From positions 6,954-60,101 of the forward strand of contig JAHDCI010000010.1 in NCBI GenBank assembly GCA_020629955.1: a stretch of 53,148 bases of DNA. The letters are read 5' to 3'. This DNA is from Myxococcota bacterium (GTDB lineage: Bacteria; Myxococcota_A; Polyangia; Polyangiales; Houyiibacteriaceae). The translations under genes and the position numbers were made by a program. The notes below the pieces were generated by a model. The model searched no databases. It was given only the letters and a program-made list of their open reading frames with translations, and was not told the DNA's origin. Shown piece after piece: positions 18,256 through 26,311 of the stretch; position 1 is the first letter of the stretch; each line of letters opens with the position of its first letter.

Positions 18256-19220
18256 GACTGCTATTTCTGGTGAACGAGCTCGGCTCGCTTAAGCCAAGCC
18301 AGTCGACGTTTCTCCTGCTTCAGGAGGCGCGGCGGCAAGGACACGAGGTGTTCGTGTGTGGCGTTCGGGATGTGAGCAGCAGGAGTGCGGGCGTTTCGGT
18401 TCGCGTTTGGCGGGCTGGGGAACATCCGCCTCCGTCTAGCGACTGCCCCGGAGAGGTCTTGCGCGTCGACGCGTTTGATAGAGTCTTGATCCGTACCAAC
18501 CCCGGTCGCTATCACGATGCCCCGCTCCACACCGCGATGCTCCACCAGCTCGCTCGCGCGGAGCGAGCGGGCGTCAAGATCTTCAACTCTCCGGCAGGCT
18601 TGCTCTCTGCTGGGTCGAAGCTCTTTCTCACCGAACTTCCGGAAGAGACCATTCCTACGACGATCGCGAGCGGCGACCGAGCGGAACTACGAAGTTTCGT
18701 GAACGCACAGGGACGCACCACCGTTTTGAAACCGGCGCTCGGAACGCGGGGGAACGGTGTCTTTTTTTTGGAACCGCAGGACCGAAACCTCGATGTCGTG
18801 CTGGATGCTCTCCTGGCGCAAGGGCTCGTCATTGGACAAGGATTCGTCCCGGACGCTCGGGCCGGAGATACTCGTGTCGTTTTACTGGATGGTGAGGTTC
18901 TCGAGCTGGGTGGAAGAGCGCTCGCCGTTCGCCGCGTACCCGCGAAAGGAAGCCTACGCAGCAATGTTCATGTGGGTGGCGTTCCCACGCCAGGAGTGGT
19001 GACCTCCGAGATGCGAGCCTGCGTACGGGCCATTGCCCCGATCCTCCAAGCGCGTGGGCTGCGTCTTGTTGGCCTCGACTTTTTCGGCGACCTCATTGGC
19101 GAGGTCAACGTATTTTCGACGGGTGGTTTCGGAGATGCGCAGGACTTCTTTGAACGAAATTTCGTGGAGCATACCGTCGCGCGACTCTGCGCGGGCACTT
19201 CCACGCCTTCGTCGAATTAG
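18252..19220 (+). CDS. GshB/RimK-like ATP-grasp ligase
   Basis: 322 residues. N-terminal Rossmann-like pre-ATP-grasp domain (LLFLVNELGSLKPSQST), then the ATP-grasp core: VLKPALGTRGNGVFFL (phosphate-binding loop), VIGQGFVPDARAGDTRVVLLDGEVLE, KGSLRSNVHVGG and the Mg2+ ligand strand EVNVFSTGGF, which closely matches the end of glutathione synthetase GshB. No gshA is nearby, so glutathione itself is not implied; related ligases add glutamate or other amino acids to peptides or proteins. ATGA overlap with the M14 gene. A 96-bp gap without a terminator-like hairpin separates it from the AAA+ gene, so read-through is possible. Confidence 0.8.
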   Translation: MRLLFLVNELGSLKPSQSTFLLLQEARRQGHEVFVCGVRDVSSRSAGVSVRVWRAGEHPPPSSDCPGEVLRVDAFDRVLIRTNPGRYHDAPLHTAMLHQLARAERAGVKIFNSPAGLLSAGSKLFLTELPEETIPTTIASGDRAELRSFVNAQGRTTVLKPALGTRGNGVFFLEPQDRNLDVVLDALLAQGLVIGQGFVPDARAGDTRVVLLDGEVLELGGRALAVRRVPAKGSLRSNVHVGGVPTPGVVTSEMRACVRAIAPILQARGLRLVGLDFFGDLIGEVNVFSTGGFGDAQDFFERNFVEHTVARLCAGTSTPSSN

Positions 19221-19316
19221 AGGGCGGGCGTGTTCTCTCGCGGGGGGGCACGAAATTCCTGTTGAAACCTCACGCCGTCAATATTCGGAGATCCATCATG
19301 ACGTAGGCGATCCGCG

Positions 19317-22300
19317 TTGTTACCCTCAGCCCCGGTGACTTCCTTTTCTCTCGAAACCTACGTTGCGCTAGAGGAGCTGAGGACTGGTCTAGTGGTGGGG
19401 TATCCGCTGGTTCAGCCCCAGCTCGCTGTTGCGGGCACGCGTGAGCGTGTGCTGCTGGACTTGCGCCTCTATCTTAGTGAAACCCTCTCGACCGAAACCG
19501 ATGCGCGGGTGATCGCTGCCTACCAGCTGCCGAGCGTCCCGCGCGCTGGGGTCGTGCGAGTCGAGCTCCCGCAGACGGAACTACCGAAGCGTTCCCGGCG
19601 TGCCCAGGCGCTGGAGCTGACCTACGCGCATGCGGCAGGGGATGACGCCCGATGGGTGTTTGTGCCGCGACTTCAGCAGACGTTTTTTGTCGCAAATGAC
19701 GAGCCACTCGAAGAAACAATTCGTCACGAGTGTGAACGTATCTTGCGAGCGAAGGAGCCGACACCCCGAGAGCGCACGCATCTATTGCCGCCGGTCGCGT
19801 TTGAACTGTTGCCTGTCTCACTGAAGCTCGACGAAACGGCGGTTCGAGGAGAATCGGCGAAGCAGCTTCGAAAGCAGCTGCGAGAAGCTGCGACGGCGCG
19901 CCAGTCCTTGATGGTTTTGAAGGCGATCGGTCATCCACTTCACGGAGACCCGGACGTGCTCGATGGTCCTGAGATTGTCGCCCGCGATGCCGAGTTTGAA
20001 ACCCTCGCTGCGCTCCTCGACGCTCCGGAGAAGCGCTCGGTTTTGTTGGTCGGTCCGAGTCGATCTGGCAAGACCTCCGTCCTTCATCGATGGCTTCGAG
20101 AGCGGGAAAAGGTGCGCCTTTACGAAACTTCCGGGGCGCGCCTCGTTGCGGGAATGAGCGGACTCGGGCAGTGGCAGGAGCGCGTAAAGCGAACGATCGA
20201 GGCTTCCGAAAAGCTCGATGCGACACTGTATTTTTCGGATATCCGCGACCTCTTCGACCAAGGCAAAGGCAAGGGGAGCGTCGATATTCCAAGCGTCCTC
20301 AAACCCGCCCTGGAAGACCGCCGAATCCGAATCGTCGCGGAAGTTGACTCCTTGGCACTCGACGCATTGCGAAAGCGCAACGAAGGGTTCTTTGCGTGTT
20401 TTCACACCGTGCCCGTACCTCCCCTCGGCAGAGAAGAAGGGCGCCTCGCGCTCGAGGCGCGTCGTGAATTCTTGCGTGAGCGTCCAAGCGTGCCCGAGCC
20501 CGAAGATGAGGCGCTCTCGGCGATGCTTAGCCTCTCCGAGCGCTACCTGCCTTACCAGCCGCATCCCGCGAAAGCGACCGATCTTTTCGACGCCATCGCG
20601 GCGACGGCGGAGCGTCCCGGAGTCGTTGTCGGCAACTCGGAAACCATCGATGCGAGCGATGTTTATCGTCACTTCGGCGAACATAGCGGTATTCCGCAGT
20701 TTCTGCTCCGCGAGGAATTGACCCTCGATCCTGAACACCTGAAGGCTCGCGTTCGCGCGAAGATCGTCGGTCAGGACGAAGCGGTGAACGCGATTGTTGA
20801 CACGCTCTGCGTCGTCAAAGCGGGACTGCAAGCGGAGGAAAAGCCGCTCTCAACGCTTCTCTTCGTCGGGCCGACCGGCGTCGGGAAGACAGAGCTCGCG
20901 AGAGTTCTGGCAGAGCTGCTTTTCGGATCGCGGGACCGTTTGATTCGGCTCGATATGAGCGAGTATTCAAGTCCCGGGGCGGCGACACGTCTCATCGGAA
21001 GTCGACAAAAGGACGGCGCGCTCACGCAGCCGGTTCGGGAGCAACCGTTCTCGATTGTGCTCCTCGATGAGATTGAGAAGGCGCACCCGGAAGTATTCGA
21101 CTTGCTGCTCCAAGTGCTCGGGGAGGCGCGTCTTACCGATGCCCGTGGCCGCACCGCAAACTTTCAGAACTGCGTTGTGATTATGACGAGTAACCTCGGG
21201 GCAACGCATCAAGAGCACGGGCCGGGTTTCGGCGCACCTTCGAAGATCGCAGATACATCTCGTTACCTCCATGCGGTTCAGCAGGCGTTTCGTCCGGAGC
21301 TCGTGGGGCGCCTCGACCGAATCGTTCCTTTCGACAATCTCCGCGCCGACCAAGTCCAAGCGATTACCGAGCTTGCGGTTCGCAGCATCGCGAAGCGGCG
21401 CGGTTTGTGGGACTTCGGAACCGCCCTGGAGTGTTCCGAGGATGCGATGCGTGAACTCTCCCGGCGAGGGTATGATCGTGCGTACGGCGCGCGCGCACTC
21501 CGCCGAACAATGGAGGAGTTGGTCGCGACTCCGATTGCCGAGATGCTCAGTGATGCCGAGCACCGACCCCGCAACGGCACTGTGCACATCCGAACTGAAA
21601 ACGAGACGAAGGCTCCCGGGGCGACGCTCACGCTCGAGCGGCATGGTCTTCGTTTCGAGTTCGTTCGCAACAAAGCAAGCCTCCACGGTGCAGATTCACC
21701 ACTTCTGCCGGAGCTCGAACGAGCGCGGGAACTCCGCGGGTTTATGAATCGTGTGTTTGCGGCGCCGACGTTCGAAGGTCTTTTTCCAAAGTACAAAGCG
21801 CTTCTCGCGGAGCTTCACGCCTCATGGTCGTCGCGAAAGAAAGCGCAAGGACAACGCGCCGAACTTCAACTCGAGCTCGAATATCTCGCGAAGTACGTCC
21901 GCCAGTTGCAGGAGACCAAAGCGAACGCCTTGGCCGTCGAAGAGGTTCTCTTCGTGGCGCACCTCCAGGGGCAGAGCTTTGAGAACGCGAAGGCCGAAGT
22001 CGACGCCGCAGAGCAAGCCTTCCACGATGCTGCGCTCGCGTACCTGCTCGACGTCGACAAGATTCACGCGGCGTCCATCCTCTGCACGGAATACGACAAA
22101 GGTCGCTCACTACGTCATTGGCTGCCCGCCCTCTTTGGCGATCTAGAGCGCCGAGGATGGAGCGCGGTGCTTCACATCTTTGGCGACGAAACGGTGCAGA
22201 CCGGTTGGCCGCCTTCCGGCGTTTCGACGAAGTGGGGGCCTCCGCTCTCTCCCGAAGAGGCGGAGAAGCGCGTCATGGACCCCGGCCGTGACCCGATGCA

Positions 22301-22715
22301 CGCAATGCTTCGTGTGAAGGGCCGCCACGCAGGTACGTTGCTCGCTCAGGAGTGTGGCCTCCATCGATACCTCGGTGTGGATAAGCGCATGCCCGTGATG
22401 CATCACCGCTTGGTGTTCGCAGCGCCGCGTTTTGAGCTCACCGACAAGGACTGGGGCATCGAGGCGATTCGGCCGCCGGCTCGCCCGACGCAGGAGACCG
22501 CACTCAAGATGGCCTATCAGCGCATGACCGACGAACGACCCAATGCGAATCGGCCCGCGACGTATATCGACTGTCCGCTTTCCGAGTACTTCGCAGACTA
22601 CCATTTTCACGCGCTCGCACTCGCCACGCTATTGCAATGGGATGAAACCGAGGACGTGCGCAGACAGTCGACGCGAGGAATCCTCCCGGTCGCGACCAAG
22701 GAGAACTCCGCATGA
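19317..22715 (+). CDS. ClpB-like double AAA+ protein with release-factor-like C-terminus (subunit A)
   Basis: 1132 residues from TTG 19317 (AGG upstream); GTG 19335 is the alternative and the start is uncertain. Residues 1-200 are a domain shared with the next two genes, not a Clp N-domain. AAA-1 (about 215-440) has Walker A GPSRSGKT (246) but FSDI instead of hhDE at Walker B, and the pore-loop aromatic is lost (MSGLGQW). AAA-2 (about 490-790) is intact: GPTGVGKT (518), LLDEIEKAH, sensor-1 MTSNLG, Arg finger in FRPELVGR and sensor-2 GAR. Its pore loop 2 is shortened to GSRQKDG. Residues 792-1132 begin with helices, then resemble the PCRF domain of class I release factors: GWSAVLHIFGDE and LLAQECGLHRY, matching the canonical E-x-G-x-H-R. 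No GGQ loop. ATGA overlap with the next gene. Substrate unknown. Confidence 0.82.
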   Translation: MLPSAPVTSFSLETYVALEELRTGLVVGYPLVQPQLAVAGTRERVLLDLRLYLSETLSTETDARVIAAYQLPSVPRAGVVRVELPQTELPKRSRRAQALELTYAHAAGDDARWVFVPRLQQTFFVANDEPLEETIRHECERILRAKEPTPRERTHLLPPVAFELLPVSLKLDETAVRGESAKQLRKQLREAATARQSLMVLKAIGHPLHGDPDVLDGPEIVARDAEFETLAALLDAPEKRSVLLVGPSRSGKTSVLHRWLREREKVRLYETSGARLVAGMSGLGQWQERVKRTIEASEKLDATLYFSDIRDLFDQGKGKGSVDIPSVLKPALEDRRIRIVAEVDSLALDALRKRNEGFFACFHTVPVPPLGREEGRLALEARREFLRERPSVPEPEDEALSAMLSLSERYLPYQPHPAKATDLFDAIAATAERPGVVVGNSETIDASDVYRHFGEHSGIPQFLLREELTLDPEHLKARVRAKIVGQDEAVNAIVDTLCVVKAGLQAEEKPLSTLLFVGPTGVGKTELARVLAELLFGSRDRLIRLDMSEYSSPGAATRLIGSRQKDGALTQPVREQPFSIVLLDEIEKAHPEVFDLLLQVLGEARLTDARGRTANFQNCVVIMTSNLGATHQEHGPGFGAPSKIADTSRYLHAVQQAFRPELVGRLDRIVPFDNLRADQVQAITELAVRSIAKRRGLWDFGTALECSEDAMRELSRRGYDRAYGARALRRTMEELVATPIAEMLSDAEHRPRNGTVHIRTENETKAPGATLTLERHGLRFEFVRNKASLHGADSPLLPELERARELRGFMNRVFAAPTFEGLFPKYKALLAELHASWSSRKKAQGQRAELQLELEYLAKYVRQLQETKANALAVEEVLFVAHLQGQSFENAKAEVDAAEQAFHDAALAYLLDVDKIHAASILCTEYDKGRSLRHWLPALFGDLERRGWSAVLHIFGDETVQTGWPPSGVSTKWGPPLSPEEAEKRVMDPGRDPMHAMLRVKGRHAGTLLAQECGLHRYLGVDKRMPVMHHRLVFAAPRFELTDKDWGIEAIRPPARPTQETALKMAYQRMTDERPNANRPATYIDCPLSEYFADYHFHALALATLLQWDETEDVRRQSTRGILPVATKENSA

Positions 22716-25700
22716 GGGTTGCGGTCCCGATATTTCGACGGTCGACGAATGGCGATATCACCCTTCGTACGCTTGGGCTGCCCGAGGACCTCATTCTCCG
22801 CGGACGCTCTGATGCGAAGTGCGAACGCCAGCTTCGCCGACGAATCCCCAAACTCGCGGGAGATGCGCCGGTGCCCTTCGCGCGGCGGATCGCCGATCTG
22901 CGCGGGGCACGACTGCTCTCGATGCGGCTTGAACTTTCGCTTCGGAATGAGGCGGGTCGTCGTACGAAGATCACGGGGGCGTTTCCCATCGTGCTTGTGC
23001 CATACCCTCGAGGCGCAGAGGTTGAAGATACGTGGGAGGAAGAGCTGGCAGAGGGCGCGGTCGAAGTAATCGATGTCGTAGAGCATGGCGTTCGTCCCTC
23101 ATCGCTTCGGCCAGATGCCGTCCGGGGCGCTCGCGGCAGCGGGTCCGTTTACCCGTCAGCGCCTCCGCCCTCGATAGAGTCGGATCGCACCCGAGAAGAC
23201 CAGTGGGCGTTCCATCCGCTTCACCCAAATCACGTGGTCTACGTTCCCGAAGGAGAGAACCTTGAGAACATCGTGAGTAAGTCGTTGAGTCAGCTGCTCG
23301 TTGACCTTGACGAGCAAGACGTCGAAGCGCTCACGTGGAAAAAGCACGACCGCCTGAAAGTTCTTGGGCTCTCGCTCCGGATGAAATCGCTTGTCGACGA
23401 CCTACCGAAGCGAGATGACCCCTGGGCCGGGCTTCGTATCGAGGACGACCGTCGCGAGGGGGCGAAGCGAAACAAAAAGAAGAGCGGTAAGCCGCCCATC
23501 TTGCAGCAGCTCGGCGTGGATCTCTCGGAGCTGAGTTCGCAAGGAGAACTCGATGCTGGACTTCCTCGCCCGCGCCATCTTTCGCTTCTGGAGCACACTC
23601 TCTGCACGTCGCGTCCTCGCTCAACGGTCCTTATCGGCGCGCCCGGCGTGGGGAAAAGAACGCTGATCCGGCAGTTTGTAAAATCGCGCCTCGTGCACGA
23701 TGGTTTCGAAGGGCATCAGAACCTCGATGAAGTTAGCCGCGTGATCGAGCTGCAAGCGAGCCGAGTGCTCGCCGGTATGTCCTATATGGGCCAGTGGGAA
23801 GAGCGCTGCGTCAAGATCATGAATAGCGCGTTTCGTACGCGGTCGATTCTCTATTTTTCCGACCTCTATACCCTCGGCCGGATGGGGCGCTCTCAGCAGA
23901 GCGAGCGCTGCATGGCCGACGTTTTTCAGAGCGCCATGAGCCGCGGCGAGCTGTGTCTCGTGGGAACCTGCACCGCCTCGCAGTGGAACTCGCTCCTCGA
24001 GGACGCGCCAGGTTTTGCATCGCTCTTTCACGAGGTGCGTGTTCCGGAGGCGGAGCTTCCGGAGACACTTGCGATGCTTCTTCATCGAGGACGAGAGCTC
24101 GCAAACGGTAAGCCGCCGCAGGTGGACCTCGCGGCCTACCACGCGATTCTTTCGCAAGCGGTCCCGATCCTCACCGGGTCTCTTCCCGGCAAGGCGGTCG
24201 ATTTTCTGGACCGCTGTCATCGCAGCGCCGGCGGTCAAGTCTACGTCGATACCGTCGAGAACGTTCTCATCGAAAGCACGGGGCTTCCCTTTGAGATTAT
24301 TGATCCCGAGGAAAGCTTCCGCGTGCAAGAGATCCGGGAAAACTTGGGCGAGCAGGTCTTCGGGCAGAATGACGCGGTCTCTCAAGTGGCAGATGCGATT
24401 TTGCGCGTTCAGACCGGACTCTCTGAGGAAGGACGGCCGCTCGCGACGATGCTCTTCACCGGCCCGACCGGGACCGGCAAGACGCAGCTCGCGAAAGCCC
24501 TCGCTCGAGAGATGTATGGAGGTTCGACCGATCGGGATCCACGCCTCGTTCGTCTCGATATGGGAGAGTTTTCCGGTCCCGATGCTGTCAGTCGATTGAT
24601 TGGCTATCCCGGGAATGAACGGGGGCTGCTGACCGAGCCCGTTCGCCAACAACCTTTCTGCGTATTGTTGCTCGATGAGATCGAGAAGGCGCATTCAAGC
24701 GTGCTCTACCTGCTGCTCCAGATGTTGGATGATGGTCGATTGACGGATGCTTCAGGGGAGACCGTCGGCTTTTCACGTTCCATGATCGTGATGACGTCCA
24801 ATCTTGGCGCTCGATCTCGAGCGGCGATCGGGTTCGAAGACGAAGCGAGACATCATGAAGCGCAGCGACTCGATACGCTGAAGGCGATCAAAGAGTTCTT
24901 TCCGCCGGAACTATTTAATCGCATCGGCCGCATCATCTCGTTCGATTCACTCTCTCGCGAAACGGCTCGACGGATCGCGTCGCGAGAGCTTGGGCTCTTG
25001 CTCGCTCGGCGGGGCCTGACCGAACGGAACGTATTCGTTTTTGCTCATGAATCGGCTGTCGATCGGATGACGGATGCCGCGTTTGATTCTCGGGCTGGTG
25101 CCCGAAGCGTGAAGCGCTACCTCGAGACAACCATCGGCTCGCGCCTGAGTGAACATCTCGCCTCAACGGTACGCCCTGAGCTGGAAATTATTCGACTGCA
25201 CGCAGATGCCGATGGCTATCGACTGACCAACTCGGAGCTTCGGGAGACTCCCCCGCTCGAAGGACCGTTCCCATTCTTTCAACTCCGAGACGAGTCCACC
25301 GAATCGATCGAATCGCATCTTCGAATGCTCTTTTCGGACTTGCGCTCGCTGCTCGATGAGTCGGTTCTCTCGGAGCTTGACCAAGGGATTTCGGAAGCCC
25401 TTTCGTCTGGGGAAACATTTCGGGTCGCCGAACTCGATTCTCTTCGAGAGAGAGCGGTCTCCTACGCGGAGCAGCTCGAGCGTTTGGTTCACGCGGACCA
25501 ACACGCGCTCGAGGATGACCTCGAACATGAGCATGAGGGCTATATGCAAATTCAGCATAGCCGCGTAAAGCTACGAGATCGGCGTCAGACGAAGGCGGGG
25601 CAAGTGGAGCAATCGAAGGAGGCGTTGATTACGGAGCTCTCCAACGGACAGATGCTGCTTCGCGCTTTGCGCGATTTGGACCCTCGGGACGAAGTCTTTG

Positions 25701-26311
25701 TTTCGCTTTTGCGCGTCGGTGGTGCCGGGCAAGGGGCTGGGCTCGTGGAGGCCCTTGCGGCGAGATATGCGGAGCTTCCGGGAGTGGAGCTCGTGTCTTG
25801 CGCGGGTCGAATCGCGGATCGGGATCCCTTTCATACAACGATCGACGCGCTGACTGCGCTCTCCGGGGTAACGCAGGTGGAGCTGCGTTTACGCGGTTTT
25901 GGTATCGGATGGTGGCTTGATGGAGAGCGGGGCTGCCACGTCTTGGATTCGGCATCGGCGGACGGTGAAGTGGTTCGCGTCGGTGTCTCGCCGGTACTCC
26001 TCACGGTCGGAGAGAAGGAGCCAACGCCTCTCGATCGCATTCGAGACCATCTTCGTTCGGTAGAAGAATACGAGCGGCTTGTCGACGCAGGAGAGCAGCC
26101 CGAATTCTCAGACCCGGCGGGCCTTGAAAATGCGATTCGCCGCTACCACGTGGATGGCGAACTTCGGAATGATCAGCGAACTCGGGCGATTCGAATCGAG
26201 GACTATGCGCTCAGTCATGTCATCGAGACGCATTCCAAAGATGTCACAGAGCCGGTCTTCGACTTGATTCGAGCTAGGCTCTCTCGCCGGGTGGAAGAGG
26301 AAGGGCGATGA
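22712..26311 (+). CDS. ClpB-like double AAA+ protein with release-factor-like C-terminus (subunit B)
   Basis: 1199 residues, ATG with AGGAG eight bases upstream. The N-terminal region (1-260) is related to those of the flanking genes but has a longer linker. AAA-1 has a disturbed Walker A (GAPGVGKRT, about 309), FSDL at Walker B and keeps the pore-loop Tyr (MSYMGQW). AAA-2 is intact: GPTGTGKT (584), LLLDEIEKAH, MTSNLG, FPPELFNR, sensor-2 GAR. The canonical GYVG pore loop 2 is replaced by GYPGNERG. Residues 853-1199 start with a long Glu-rich coiled-coil-like stretch (nt 25300-25640), then DEVFVSLLRVGGAGQG and a GWWLDGERGCHV segment that align by eye with the PCRF domain. The last 30 residues (HVIETHSKDV then FDLIRARL) resemble the C-terminal helix of RF2. 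The catalytic GGQ segment is absent between them. Overlaps both neighbours by 4 bp. Confidence 0.8.
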   Translation: MRVAVPIFRRSTNGDITLRTLGLPEDLILRGRSDAKCERQLRRRIPKLAGDAPVPFARRIADLRGARLLSMRLELSLRNEAGRRTKITGAFPIVLVPYPRGAEVEDTWEEELAEGAVEVIDVVEHGVRPSSLRPDAVRGARGSGSVYPSAPPPSIESDRTREDQWAFHPLHPNHVVYVPEGENLENIVSKSLSQLLVDLDEQDVEALTWKKHDRLKVLGLSLRMKSLVDDLPKRDDPWAGLRIEDDRREGAKRNKKKSGKPPILQQLGVDLSELSSQGELDAGLPRPRHLSLLEHTLCTSRPRSTVLIGAPGVGKRTLIRQFVKSRLVHDGFEGHQNLDEVSRVIELQASRVLAGMSYMGQWEERCVKIMNSAFRTRSILYFSDLYTLGRMGRSQQSERCMADVFQSAMSRGELCLVGTCTASQWNSLLEDAPGFASLFHEVRVPEAELPETLAMLLHRGRELANGKPPQVDLAAYHAILSQAVPILTGSLPGKAVDFLDRCHRSAGGQVYVDTVENVLIESTGLPFEIIDPEESFRVQEIRENLGEQVFGQNDAVSQVADAILRVQTGLSEEGRPLATMLFTGPTGTGKTQLAKALAREMYGGSTDRDPRLVRLDMGEFSGPDAVSRLIGYPGNERGLLTEPVRQQPFCVLLLDEIEKAHSSVLYLLLQMLDDGRLTDASGETVGFSRSMIVMTSNLGARSRAAIGFEDEARHHEAQRLDTLKAIKEFFPPELFNRIGRIISFDSLSRETARRIASRELGLLLARRGLTERNVFVFAHESAVDRMTDAAFDSRAGARSVKRYLETTIGSRLSEHLASTVRPELEIIRLHADADGYRLTNSELRETPPLEGPFPFFQLRDESTESIESHLRMLFSDLRSLLDESVLSELDQGISEALSSGETFRVAELDSLRERAVSYAEQLERLVHADQHALEDDLEHEHEGYMQIQHSRVKLRDRRQTKAGQVEQSKEALITELSNGQMLLRALRDLDPRDEVFVSLLRVGGAGQGAGLVEALAARYAELPGVELVSCAGRIADRDPFHTTIDALTALSGVTQVELRLRGFGIGWWLDGERGCHVLDSASADGEVVRVGVSPVLLTVGEKEPTPLDRIRDHLRSVEEYERLVDAGEQPEFSDPAGLENAIRRYHVDGELRNDQRTRAIRIEDYALSHVIETHSKDVTEPVFDLIRARLSRRVEEEGR

